Assembly: GCA_000697665.1 (NCBI GenBank)
Contig: KL197709.1
Span: 1,778,314-1,842,313 of the forward strand
Reading direction: 5' to 3'
DNA: 64,000 bases
From: Jaapia argillacea MUCL 33604
Lineage: Eukaryota > Basidiomycota > Agaricomycetes > Jaapiales > Jaapiaceae
The translations under genes were made by a program, and so were the position numbers. The notes below the pieces were generated by a model. That model saw only the letters and a program-made list of their open reading frames with translations, made no database searches and was not told the DNA's origin. Shown one piece after another: positions 1-11,474 of the stretch (the first letter of the stretch is position 1; every line of letters begins with the position of its first letter).

Positions 1-1131
1 CCACAAGGTAACAATGTGATGAATGACCAATTCCTTGAAATCCTTACGAGGTTTCTCTAGTCCCATCGTGAGGACAATGAGCTGTTGCAGCCAGTAGGAG
101 AACTGAACAAGATAGTAGCATTTGAGTTCTGGCTTCATCTGCCATTGCGGATAATCTAGGGGGATCCGTATTATGGGTCGTCAATCACGAAGAGGGGAAG
201 ATGTGCGTACCAAGCCAGAACCACTGCGTGTTGTACCACCATGTCTTCTGTTGAGCCATGATACGCTAGAGGCGGTTTAGCTACGTCGACAAGAGAGCTC
301 AGTATAAAATACTTACAACACCCCAAACCCCGAAGAACCCCCAATACAACCAAGCATAACCCTGTTCTCCGAATCTGTCCAACTTGGCTTCTTTCCTGAT
401 CCCAAAGTACCGCGCGATTGGCCTGAAGGTCTTCAAGGTGATGAGCTGCCTGATGAATGACCAAACGACCACGTAGTATATGATGAACAAAAAGTCATTG
501 TAGCCCTTCTGGTATCGCGGATCATCTGGGGCCGACGTCGGGATATAGTGAGAGATAAAGAGCAGTGGAGCAAAAGGGTTGGGTAGGTCTGGGGCGACGA
601 AGGGAGCCATGATTGACCAATTGGCCCACAGAATGACGGGTATCATGAGCATTTTGAATGAGGACTCTACAAGACAAGAGTTGTGAGTTGACAGGCAACG
701 AACGTGTAGTAGTGCGTACCCGGTACAACAACCCATTGTAAGCTGCATAAGTCTGCCAAGAAACCACCAGAGGAAGGTGTATCTCCCTGCGCTCCCTCAA
801 CCGCACGCTTCCGCTTTCCGTTGGCAACGCCGTTCGGGGGTGTAGGACTATTGGACGCGATAGGGCTAATAAAACTTAGCCAAAGAGTTACGATGACAAC
901 GACGCGTGAACCTACGTTTGGGGCGTGAACCCGCCCACAACATGATGAGATGGGTCGGTCCTGCTCAGTGAGGAGGGACATATATAATGTGTTGGAGAAG
1001 TGTTGCGAAACGTGGACGTACTCAATCTTTTGGAGAGATTCTTGGATCGAACCTGCTCGAGGCCGGCGTTTGGTGGCGTTGTGCCCTGCCATGTCTTTGC
1101 CAGGTAAACGCTCAAGAGCTGACACTGACAA
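1..1131 (-). CDS. LAG1: Ceramide synthase, LAG1/LAC1 type (3' end outside window)
   Basis: Acyl-CoA-dependent ceramide synthase, which N-acylates sphingoid bases in the ER membrane. Four exons are readable: about 1131-720, 666-317, 265-211 and 155-1, where the gene leaves the window. The exon-2 protein has hydrophobic stretches and the family segment DDPRYQKGYNDFLFIIYY, then RPIARYFGIRKEAKLDRFGEQ. Exon 3 gives TWWYNTQWFW and exon 4 gives MKPELKCYYLVQFSYWLQQ and DFKELVIHHIVTLW. The two histidines of the TLC/Lag1 active site lie at the window edge; the acidic Lag1 motif and C-terminus are missing only because of the cut. The start is uncertain: 1131, 1092 or 981 are all possible and the N-terminus is poorly conserved. 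Spliced junctions keep frame (GTACGC donor, TAG acceptor). Confidence 0.88.
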
Positions 1132-1508
1132 GAAGCAAGAGGTGAATGTTTCGACCTGCGCCGCTGGCTGTTACCAAAAAGTTGGCGTCGCTTAGCTCTT
1201 TCCGTTTAGGGAACTCACCTCCGCCACGGTGCCATCTGATACGACAAATCCATTTTCATACGACTTCATATGTCGACGAGATGTCGTCGAGAGAGGCATA
1301 TGGTGGATATGATAACAACGACGGCGACTCCAGCTCCCCATCAGATACATATATCTCTGGTATCTATTACTCTAATGGTATATGGCTCTCTAGGATGACC
1401 CAGGGGTGGCAAGGTCGGCGCCCGATGACGCCGTGCTCAGAACTAGTATCGGGTCTGGCTGGGATCAAGCCCAATGAGTTTGTCGGTCAGCTAAACGAAA
1501 CGCATGGA

Positions 1509-2470
1509 TCAGCTTGATTCAATGGCGACCATTGCTTGGCATGCAAAATTGGAAGATACATGTACCATGACTTGGAAATACAAGCTCCAGGCTGACTCCA
1601 TTTCCCACTTCAATTCCAGCTTGTTGACACGCCCATCCAGTCTCGTCAGCGCAACATCGAAATCGATGATGACCACTCTGCCGTCAGCAAGCACAAGGTG
1701 ATTTCGGGGATTGATATCACGGTGGTGAATTCCAGCTTCGTGGACTCGAGCGAGACTGCGCAAGGCGTTCTGAGCGACAGGAACAGTGATGTTACTGACA
1801 TTAAGTCTCGAAGCGTCAGGGAAATATTCGAGGAGGATGGCGTTGGGGGGGATGGGATCGGCAAGGAATGAAACAAGCCAGCCGGCGTCCTCGTCGACGT
1901 GGAGCTTGAACCAGCCGTAACACTTGGGCACGAAGCCCTTGGCAGAAACACCGTAGTGTAGCAGATGCTCGTAAACTCGTCGTTCATTCTCAAAGCGTGA
2001 TTTTCCATCCAACCCATGCTGCGCAAGTTTCTGAATGGCTGGATCGCGCTCGTGACTTCGGTACTGGACAATCGGTTAGGTGTGAATAGTGACAGTGTTA
2101 AACGGACACTCACAACTTTCAGAATGCAAACCTGATTGCGGTAACGGACCTTAAAATCGCCCGAATCATAGTAGGCTTCCGAATTAAAGCCACCACCCAT
2201 ATCCTGGAGGCAGGTCAACTCCGAACACTCTATCGCAAGCTCCGCCAGCGGGGGCACAGGATCAGAGAGGACGGGGAAATGATGAATTCGAGGATCGGGG
2301 CGCTTATGCTGTTTCCAAACGACGTGGAATGGGTTATCCCCATAAACAGGGAAGTTATTCAGAGGGTTATCGCGAGTTTGCGCCCACTCCCGACGCGCAT
2401 TCGCGACTGCCTCTGGGTTAGCATAGCGAGGGTCGGGGAGGTGACTCTTGATAGCAGAAAAATCGTGCAT
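1509..2470 (-). CDS. Protein kinase-like domain protein (fungal family)
   Basis: Two exons: 2470-2114 and 2063-1509, joined by a 50-nt GTGAGT...CAG intron. The second exon carries a kinase-fold C-lobe: EAGIHHRDINPRNHLVL around the catalytic loop (HRD-x4-N) followed by VVIIDFDVAL, where DFD replaces the usual DFG. The first exon ends in a basic strand (VRYRNQVCILKVV) that may supply the beta-3 lysine. It is shorter than a canonical kinase and resembles the many small kinase-like proteins of basidiomycetes, some of which may be pseudokinases. Substrate and role cannot be told. It is divergent from the exonuclease gene at 2951. The minus strand beyond 1509 up to the LAG1 start shows no exon I can support. 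Confidence 0.7.
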
Positions 2471-2950
2471 CGTAGGGTTGGAGGGAAAAGATAGTATTAG
2501 AGGCTAAAAGACAGGGATGGATATAAACATAGTTGAAACGAGAGGTAACGGTATGCCGATGTCCGATGAACCCGGCAGTCGCAAGAGAAGGGCGGTGATC
2601 CACTGAGACGGTTAGGCGCCCCACAGCGAATGCCTCGTCCGGTGGAGATGGGATCCTCGCACTGGCACAGACGGTTCCCGTAGCGTCGAAAACCAGCCAT
2701 CGATCCTCGTCTCTTTCTTGAAATGTGTCGCATCTTCAGCTCCTTGCTCCACAGAATCGGCGAGGCAAGCCAGCTGATAAGTAGTCCGCAAACGAGAAGC
2801 AAAGATGAGCGCCGTGTGTCACCCAAAATAATGATCATATGAACTTCTGATCGCGTGCACGCGTTTCTCTCTCGGCCTCCTTACACATTTTGCACCTCAG
2901 CCTTTGACGATTTCGTCGACGTCTCCGAAGGCCCAGGGAAGACAATAGAA
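2471..2950. other. Intergenic, divergent promoter region
   Basis: 480 bases between the starts of the kinase-like gene (-) and the REX3-type gene (+). Minus-strand open frames here (e.g. 2497-2838) lack family resemblance and codon character, so I see no gene. Confidence 0.5.
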
Positions 2951-4895
2951 ATGTTCTCAGTACTGGGATTGTTCCACAAACTACCATGTCCAGAAAAGAA
3001 TAACTGCAAACGGCCAAACTGTATCTTCTCGCACAGACCAGACGTGCCAGAACCTCCACCCATTCACATTCCAGTTTACGAGCCAAAACCCATTGCATCT
3101 ACTTCGACGTCTAGTTCGTCTTCGTCTCCAAAGACTAGCGTGGTCCCCGTGAAACGTCCCGTTGTAAACGAGACACCACCCAAGTCGCCCTATATCCCCA
3201 ACGGAACCTTTAATGGAGAACCACCTCGCAAGCTCCAAAGGGTCGGCACGACTCAGAAATCAATAGCGGTGCCCACTGCGAGGGCTACCTCGGTAAGTCA
3301 TTGGCAATGGTATCCAGACCTTACGACGGATCAATGACCCACCAAAGACTGGTGTCCCTATCCTCAAAGTCAATGCGGCGACCTCTACTGTCGCGATTCC
3401 TGTTAGGCAGGTAAGTTGTCTTAGTTCGGACTCCTTGTTTATGAAATGACCGCCCTGCACATCCAGGCAATGCTCAAGACACTATATGAGCATTTCGCGG
3501 TGCTCTACCAACAGATCCTTCCCATGGATCCAACTCTCGCATCAGAACATGCTTTGAAGCAAGAAGAAGAAGTCTACAAGAAATCCATGAAACTGACTTA
3601 CCGTAATGTACGGGTTCCCCTTGTCTGGCATTCATCGTGCTGATTCTCCCGACTCTCTAGGCTGTGATCTCGTCTGTAGCTGCACTGAAACGACGGGCGG
3701 TCCCAGACTCTATATCACACCCCTCAGTCGGAACAGAAGACGAAATAGCAGCACGTGAAGCCACACGCAAGTCATTGCAAGCCCTCCGTCTCACAAGAGC
3801 CCACTTGGAAGTCCTGTTACTGTCCTTAGATGATATGAAGAAGTGGGGTTATATCGTTGATGTGCCAGAAGGTGTGGTAGGAGGATCCCGGCCCAGCGAA
3901 GAGGGGAATATCACAAAATGCGAACGATGTGGCGAACAATTCAAAGTCAAACGTCGCGAGGAAGCTGATGAATGTAACTTCCATTGGGGTCGACCTTACT
4001 CCAAGACAGTGAATGGTATGTTCGAACTGGGGTAAATTTCTGGATATTAATGGGATTTGATAGGCGAGAAGATGCGGTTATACAGCTGTTGCTCGAGACC
4101 AACCAGTTCCGACGAAACTTGTGCCCGAGGGCCTCACGTATTCTACGAATCGAGCCCTGAGGCTCTGCATAGTCGCCATCCATTCTCTCCTACCCGGCCT
4201 TCCACTACCGCAAATGGGCGGGATACTGCCTTGGAAGTGGTTGCACTGGACTGTGAAATGATTTACACCACCGGTGGCATGAGAGTTGCCCGCGTATCGG
4301 TAGTCGACGGACACGGAAAAGAAGTCTTTGACGAGCAAGTCAGAATGGATGATGGAGTTGAGATCATGTTCGTCCCTTCTCTTCTCCTGTCATCTGCGTT
4401 TCTGTATGACGTCTGATTACAGAGACTACAACACTCGCTTCTCCGGAATAACCGAGGAAGAGCACTCCAAGGCCCTTTTGCCACTTGCATCGATAAGAAA
4501 ATCTCTCGACGCATTCATCAGTTCCCAGACTATTCTGGTTGGTCATGCTCTCGAGAACGATCTGAAAACCTTGCGCATGATACATCATCGTTGCGTGGAC
4601 ACAGCAATACTGTTCCCCCACCAAGCCGGGGCCCCGTACCGTCGTTCCCTGAGAGATTTGTCTGTTCCGTTCAGTCTAATGGTTGTGACATTTAACTGAC
4701 GCCTCCGATAGGGTGAAGCAGCATCTGGGAAAGGTCATTCAAGCTGGAGGTGGTACATCCGGCCACTCTTCACTGGAAGATTCGATTGCGACCTTAGACC
4801 TCGTCCGATGGTTCGTCTTGAACAAGCCAAAACCGACACCCAAACCAACGCCAAAGCCAACGGAAAATACCCTCTCCTCTCTTTCGGACCTTTAA
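2951..4895 (+). CDS. REX3: RNA exonuclease, REX3/REX1 type
   Basis: DEDDh 3'-5' exonuclease for RNA end processing, probably nuclear. Seven exons: 2951-3292, 3318-3410, 3467-3607, 3661-4015, 4064-4367, 4423-4659, 4712-4895. The N-terminus has a CCCH-like zinc finger (LPCPEKNNCKRPNCIFSHRP) and a Ser/Pro linker. The middle has a second cysteine cluster (KCERCGEQF, later LYSCCSRP). The exonuclease domain shows motif I VVALDCEMIYTTGG (D and E), motif II in LVGHALENDLKTLRM (D), and motif III near the C-terminus in GHSSLEDSIATLDLVRW (D, with the preceding H). The protein ends in a PKPTPKPTPKPT repeat. The start is the ATG that opens the zinc-finger exon. All junctions are in frame and give family sequence such as DYNTRFSGIT across the 4367/4423 splice. 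Confidence 0.9.
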
Positions 4896-5262
4896 TGGAC
4901 ACAATCTGCATCATGTACCATACCCATTATCCACCAGATACCTGTATTACATCATGATAAACTCGTGAAGACCGCGTCGATCGGGGCTGTGAAGGAGGAT
5001 CGTCTGCGGTTTGTCTCTTCTCCAACCGAATGACCGATTGAATCCAGCTCAGGAACGCGCAAAGTTGGCACCTAATACAAGTGCAAAACGACGATCAACG
5101 AACGTTGCGTATTCGTCACATCATTAATGCATCATTCCTGTTGTAATTAGAATCTTGGGGTACATGAATGGCTGCCAACTCACCAACACGGGACCCTAAT
5201 CTCGCCATAGTGTCCTCGCTGTTCTCCTGTTCTTCGATACCATCAGACTGGGTAACCTGCAT
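4896..5262. other. Convergent 3' regions
   Basis: 367 bases between the stop codons of REX3-type (+) and AP-1 sigma (-). It holds only 3' untranslated sequence as far as I can see. Confidence 0.5.
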
Positions 5263-5985
5263 TCAAGAGAGGGCGTCGGTGTTGAATTCAACGATAGACG
5301 ATGATCTAGAACGGACCACCCTCAGAACAGACTTCTTGGATGATTCCTGTAGCTCGCCAGAGATGATCAACTCGTCGAGGATCTGTGGAATAATGAGTGA
5401 TATTTAATAACGGTAGTGGCAACGCATACGGCATAGGCTTTCTGGAAGTTGAAAATCCTGTTGATAGAAATGCATTGGGATGGGACTCCGGACGTTACTA
5501 GCTCACGCGAGTCTCTTACAGGTCAAGTTCGCAAACCTAGCATGTGAGGATTAAGGCAAGCCACAAAACAGTCAAGGAACGAAGACGCACATTCCCAAAG
5601 TATCTGTCCAACACCTCCACGTAACGATGAATTATCTCCAGAGTGATCAGTTCGTTGTCGGCTGCGCCGATACCGCATACAAAAAACAGGGAGGCGTAGC
5701 GTCGGTAGACAACCTTCGAGTCTTATGAAGGTTAAGTATCCTGTAGACGAATACGAACAAATGACTGTACCCTTGTATTCCAGGAAGTTACACATCCGTG
5801 TCCGTCGAGCGAGGACAAGTTGGGTCACATCCTTGACAATCTTAGCCTTCTGCTTTGGGGGCATGGTAACGAACCATTTCGCCAGACGAACTTTGCCTAA
5901 GATAACACAGAACGTCACAGTCTGCAACGGATATCAAGGTGGTTGACAGGCCTTGACGAGAAACAAGCAAGATGTAGCTGATCAT
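5263..5985 (-). CDS. APS1: AP-1 clathrin adaptor complex, sigma subunit
   Basis: Small subunit of the AP-1 adaptor that packages cargo between the trans-Golgi and endosomes. Exons: 5985-5952, 5896-5771, 5721-5591, then short exons near 5547-5523, 5454-5430 and about 5380-5263. Spliced protein begins [20 protein letters not shown] and continues [71 protein letters not shown]. The whole is the clathrin adaptor longin fold at the usual length of about 160 residues. The tail after [10 protein letters not shown] is less conserved, so the last exon end could differ slightly. The first intron seems to use a GC donor (see findings). It is convergent with REX3 and lies 300 bases from the VID27 stop. 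Confidence 0.92.
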
Positions 5986-6284
5986 GGTGGACGAAGTCAA
6001 GTACTGTGCGGCACGTGCTACTTCAAGTTATGCACATGTGGAATCCATGGATGCGCATTGTGCAGCGAAGATAGAGATGCGGAACGAAGGATTTCTCCAA
6101 ACTCATAGGCGGGGAATACAACCAGGTGTCTTATGATTGCAATAATGGGATACAGGGGATATCATCATACATGAGTACAACTTCGTCACTTCCAAAATCC
6201 GGATCAGCCAGGGGGCTCGTAGTAATACGACGTCGACAAACCGACAGTATACACGATTCTAGACAGACTTCTAACCAAATGCGT

Positions 6285-9200
6285 CTAGTACGGGGTGTTG
6301 ACGATCCCAGATCGGCTACGCGAGGAGTGTCCACCGGGAGCGAGGGACACGCGGGAGGGTTTAAGTAGATTTCGCTTGTTAACGGCCAGAACATTGTTCT
6401 GCAGGGCAATAATCTGTTCGGGGTGTCAGGCTTGTGATCCTTGTAATCCACGGCAGAACGAGAATGAACGTACAATCTCTTTGTCGTCTCCGAACTTGAA
6501 GTTATCTTGGACAACCAAATCTTCGTATCTGGGAAGAAATTGTCAGTGGGCGAGGCAAAACTTCAGGGGACGATTTAACGCACTTCTTGATTTCATATTT
6601 ATCAAGTTGTCCCTTCTTCACCTTCTTGAAGTCCCACATGATGACGTACTGTCCGGTGGACGTGACAATTGCACTCTCTTCTTGGCCTTCACCAGCATTG
6701 AATCTGCGGATAACAGTCAACCTTCCACTGAAGAATAGTTCGAGCAGATGACAAACCGAGCAGGTGTGAAAGAAACCTCATTGCCCATATAGACAACATG
6801 CTCAGAACGAAGCTGCAGCCTCTTAGGAATAGGCTTCGCGCTCGCAGGGAAGCTCCTATCAAAGCCCAAACTGCCGGTGTACCTCCCTTCTCCAATGAGA
6901 GTGTCGATGAGTAAAAGATAAGTCTTGGTGGTAGCAATGAGGTATCGTCCATTTGCGGTGACATCGACGCCAAGTATAGGATCTCCGAGTGGCGGCAAGG
7001 CAGTCTTTGCATTCTTCCCGATGGAGTCGAATAGTCGAATGTCCCCCTTCTCGCTTGCAACTGCAAGCTGACCAGAGGCAGTGGTAGCCACGTCCGAGAA
7101 CTTGTTCTTGGATACATATTGTTTCAATTGAGAGTCAACCATCTTGTTACCAGAGACACGGGGATCGATCCGGAAAAGAGCATTGTGAGAGGCACCGACG
7201 AGTGTCTGCTCTCGGGTCGTTTGGGCAAATTTGGTGTCGGGAGCGATGTGGTCGACTGTAATGCTGTCATGGACCTTCCACTCTTCGACAATCTTCCCTC
7301 GCTCGATATCCATGCTAAAGAGCGAGTTGGGTTCGGCTGGGTTCATCACGACCATCTTGGTGTCTTGGTCGTGCAGCATGACCTGAAGCAGAGCGTCAGA
7401 TCATACAGACTTATGGCATGAAAAAGCAGTACCTTCTTCGGTTTGAACTCTTTGCCTTTGGGGGTGGCAAGATTACTGATCGTCGCATTGTACTTGACTT
7501 GGTTCTCGCCAGAATAGCTGAAGACTCCAATCTTGTTTCCTCGTACAACGTACGATCTATCACCCTTGTAACCAACCATCAACTGCGAGTTACGTTCACC
7601 CTTGGTAAGGGGTTGTGGGAGATCATCTTCGTCAGGCTGAGGCTCATCCTCTTCCGATCCGTCCTCACTTTTGTCTATAAAACGGTAATCAGCACCACGG
7701 GGTCAAAAGATCAAAGTGGCGTCGCCAACCTTCCAATACATCCTCGACTTGGTCCTCCTCATCTTCGCTGTCTTCCTCACCGTCCTCCATCTCCACATCC
7801 TCGGTGTTGGAGCTTGTGACATAGGCTTGTTCGTCAGCCTGTCGACATATTTCACTTCCATACAACCGAGCGAACAGCGTAACCACGCACCTTCATCTTA
7901 TCCCAAGGATACTGGTGTAAAGTCTCCCACAAAACCCTCGTAAACGCATTGCCAAAGCCCTCAAAAGCTTCCGCGTCCTCGATCCTCACACACCAACTAC
8001 TCTGCCTATTCTCCGATAGATAATTCCAAGTGAGCGACTGCATCTTGTGAGACCACCGCTGATTCATATCGCTCGTGATCTTATGCATGAGTAATTGACC
8101 ATCCTCGTTTGACGCAGTCAGCAAATACTCGAAACCGGCGTTTGGTCGATGAACAATGCGAGCGACAACGTCAGCTTGTTTCATGAAACCCTCTTCTTGG
8201 AGATCCCACAAGTAGAGCTGGGCTTCGGCTTCTGCGATCACAGGGAATACTGAGGCGGCAGCAGCTTTCTTGGGCTGCACAGGGGGTTTTGGTGGAGATA
8301 CTGGTGCCTTCCGAGGAGGAGATGTGGGCTGCCTTTGTGGAGCGGGTTCCTTGACGGAAAGGGATTGCATGGGATCATTCAATGATGTCTCATCCTTCGA
8401 TTTCGCCTTGGACCTAGAAGTAGCTTTCCCCTTGCCCTTCTTCACCGGTGGACTGAATCAAACGAACAGGTTCAGCTTCAAATGGTTACTTATGAAGCAA
8501 GATCACTCACTGCCAAATGAACTCTTGTAACTCAGCATCGGTCGCAGTATCACCACCTCTCCTGTACTTCCTCTCAAACATGGCCTGATACATACAAGTC
8601 TCAAAGAACGCTCGAGTGGGTTCGTTCGTCCCTGTAGCCTTGAATTCATAGACTTCATCGACGTCCCCATCAAGATCTCTCCAGACCAACGTTGGCTCTC
8701 CCTCCATCTCGCCAGTTCGGAACTCCAATTCTTCGCTTATAAGGAACGTCTTTTCGGGCTCGTCTGCTAGAATAGATTAATATCGCATCAATAAGTATAT
8801 GGAGTGAGATGTTGAATGTCGGTTACACCGAAGTGGCAACAAGAGCGGAGTGGGATAAAAGCGGATGATGAATACGCACTCTCGTCTGTATCGTCTAACA
8901 ACTCTTGATCGCCATCTTCGTATACACGGGCTATCACGAGCTGAAAGTTGTGTTCCAAAGAGGGAACACGACGGATGGTCGCCATCGCATCAGGGTAACT
9001 AGTGCCCCAGTTATCAGTTCACCCAATTTGCACTTGAGATTCGGAGACATACATGCATTCTCTAGAAGAGCGGATGTTCCCTGGTCTAACGAGGAACAGC
9101 TCGCCAGTCGAGATCTTGACGACCTCCGCAGCGTTGGTGTCCTCTGCAACCAAGATCGGGTTAGCGTCCCAAGTTTCACCCGCGGAAAGAACTCACGCCA

Positions 9201-9285
9201 GACTTTGCCAAGCACTGTGATAGAGCTGAGTTCTGAAGCTGAGTGCATAATGGCAGAGATACTCACAACTTCTAAAGATGTTCAT
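6285..9285 (-). CDS. VID27: VID27 family protein
   Basis: Homologue of yeast Vid27, a cytoplasmic protein named for vacuolar import and degradation of gluconeogenic enzymes; its biochemical role is unclear. About twelve exons. Exon 1 is 9285-9267 (MNIFRS), exon 2 is 9238-9197 (SELSSITVLGKVW), then AEVVKISTGELFLVRPGNIR and IRRVPSLEHNFQLVIARVYE form the PH-like N-terminus. A basic/proline-rich linker (KKGKGKATSRSKAKSK) and an acidic segment (VEMEDGEEDSEDEEDQVE, near 7790) precede the C-terminal WD40-like half, with ERGKIVEEWKVHD, NALFRIDPRVSGNKMVDS and YVIMWDFKKVKKGQLDKYEI, then YEDLVVQDNFKFGDDKEI. The stop is at 6287-6285. Length and order agree with the family. Confidence 0.92.
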
Positions 9286-9521
9286 GGTGGTGGTGGGTCG
9301 TGGAGATGGTGGTAAAGAACAAAAGCAGGGGAAACCGGACAAGGAGGCGCGCCGTGACTCCAAACCGCGTGACGTCACACTGGAAACGCGTCCAACTCTA
9401 ACCAACACATTGCCATAGCGTTTCCACTTTGACTGGCAAGGGTCACTCATGTCTTTCTCTCCACGTTCGCCAGTGACACCTGGTTCGGGTATTTTCCTAC
9501 TTGATCACATAAATCTTGTGC

Positions 9522-9896
9522 TTACCCACCTTTGAAGGGAGCCACAACGACCCCGTGACTCCAGAGTCGCAATTCCGAAGTAGACGAACATTCCCTTCCA
9601 GCCTTCACGTCGCAGGCGAGGTTCATATTATCATTCCTCTCATTATTCCCAGCTCCTCTGACCCAATACATATCGAAATGACAGTACACCCAATCATCCG
9701 ACAACTCGCCCACATCTTCCACCTTTTCGACGAGCAGTAGCACCCGCCAGGCCGACCCTCTCACTTCATCCCTCACGCGACCATCCTTCCGAACGAGTAC
9801 CATGCTTCCATTCTCTACTCCTCCTGGACCTTTTGGTGGCAAGCTGATCATTCGTTCGGATCCCTCATTGGTGACTTGTTTTGATCCCGCGGACAA
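9522..9896. other. Possible small gene, strand unresolved
   Basis: A 124-codon open frame on the minus strand (9896-9522) overlaps a plus-strand reading that ends LIIRSDPSLVTCFDPADKEL and stops at 9927-9929. Both look moderately protein-like and neither is recognised. The plus reading would need at least one intron upstream, possibly from a GTACAC donor near 9685. I can only say that coding potential exists here. Confidence 0.25.
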
Positions 9897-9929
9897 AGAG
9901 CTCTATGCTCTTTGGGCGCCGAAGAAGTA

Positions 9930-10707
9930 GGCTTTTTGTATGTTTGTCGACAACCTGCGACATTTGTGCAGTGATTATTAAGTTGCCATCCATTTTTTGT
10001 GATGAGCATGATGATTACAACAGTTCCCAGCCGTTTTAGTTTAGTACTCGACAAGGAGGTTATCTTTCACGACATCGGATGCTCCAAGGGGCACAAATCT
10101 TCCCTCGAGGGATCTTTTCGCGTCACCTGTACTCGCTAGAGAAAAGATGGTTGTCTGGTCGAAGCCATAGCCAATCCACTGGTTACTTGTTTCTTATCCG
10201 GCCTCTCAGGCACGTCTCCCCCCTCCTCAATTCTGAGCTCGATAAGCCATCAAGTAACCCACGATCTACTACTAGTAGAGTGAGGTATGTATGGATCCCG
10301 CGACGTCCCTTGAGGTCTGAGACGTTGGTTCGTAGACCGCTGAACAGTGGGTGTGCAACCTTCCGACTGAGACACTCGCTGTGAAGGTCGAAGCTGTGGT
10401 CACCCTGAAGGTATTGGCATCTTTGACCGGAATCTTTGATGGCTCTGACTCGGGAACGGCTGTCGGGCGAGGAGGTGCATGCAATAGACGACATTTCCCC
10501 TTGCGTGTCGCCTAAGGCGTATCGTCCGTTTATGTAACATGTACTCGACCGTTGTAGGCGTCTCTCATACGTGGAACTCAATGGCCTAGCAAAATGGCTG
10601 AGCCGTTGTAACGTTCGCAGCTCGGCGCAAAGAAGTTGTGACATGACAAATGGTGACCTTCACCGCTTCGTCCAATGGCTTTTCCGGCCAAGTCCCCCTT
10701 TTCACAG
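9930..10707. other. No gene recognised
   Basis: About 780 bases with short overlapping open frames on both strands, none with family resemblance or consistent splice signals. It may hold the 3' region of the minus-strand gene that ends at 10708. Confidence 0.4.
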
Positions 10708-11474
10708 TCATTTCACGAGCCATTGTGCATTCGCGAAGCCACTGCACCCTCGCGGAAATTCGCAGAGAACCTTGATATCCCCGTTGGCAATCGTCCAAGG
10801 ATATAGAGAAGTGCATTCGATCACTCCGTGAACGGGAATACTGTATTTGGCCTAAGATCCTCCATTGCGCTGAGTTAATCACTCCTTCACTGGACACCTC
10901 GTCGCTGTGAAGAATTCAATCCAAAAGATATACAAAAGGGGATCTCTCGGTTTGCGCTTGACGCGAATGGGATCGCAGCAAATGGCTTCGACATCCAAAG
11001 TCTTCCCTTCTCGTTCGACTCTTACACCTTGAAAGGGATTCTGCTCGTACCACGCGTCTTTTATGGAGTCCTGGACATTTCGGTCACATTAATATTATAT
11101 CCCTGTGGTATGTGCACACAAGTTGTCTCATATTTTCGAGCTAACTCATGATGAATAGTGAATCTCGGAAGGGATGCTGGACTTCTCAACAGGTACTCGT
11201 TCTCATGCAGATGCACGAGAATGACTCCTGTGCAGATACCTTTCACCAAATCCTTCCCCCTTGCATTGGTGGTGAGATGCATGCGCAAATTGATGAGATT
11301 GACTTGTCCCCTCCTCCCCCCTTCTAGGAAGACGCCTTTTCTTTCGTTTATGAAGCAGGTGTTTTTCACCGTGATGTCACGATTGGTTTCCAGACCATCG
11401 TCAGCCACCAGAGACTGGTATAAGTTCGAGTTCCCAATTTGGTACTTCCCCCCAGCTTGAAGTTGAACAACCAT
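10708..11474 (-). CDS. Hypothetical protein, three exons
   Basis: Not recognised. Three blocks look coding and can be joined in frame. Exon 1 runs from 11474 (MVVQLQAGGKYQIGN) to about 11124. Exon 2 starts after a CCAG acceptor near 11077 (DSIKDAWYEQNPFQGVRVER, VKRKPRDPLLYIFWIEFF). Exon 3 starts near 10851 (AKYSIPVHGVIECTSLYPWT) and stops at 10710-10708. The introns are short (about 47 and 39 nt) with weak donors (GTGCAC, GTGAAG), so the exact junctions are tentative. The protein would be about 220 residues, soluble, with no signal peptide or membrane segment. Its start codon overlaps that of the gene at 11473 on the other strand, so one of the two starts may lie elsewhere. Confidence 0.5.

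Noticed and set aside
4830-4880. PKPTPKPTPKPT-coding tandem repeat as a mobile or regulatory element
   Set aside because: It is a short in-frame low-complexity tail at the end of the REX3-type protein and needs no other explanation.
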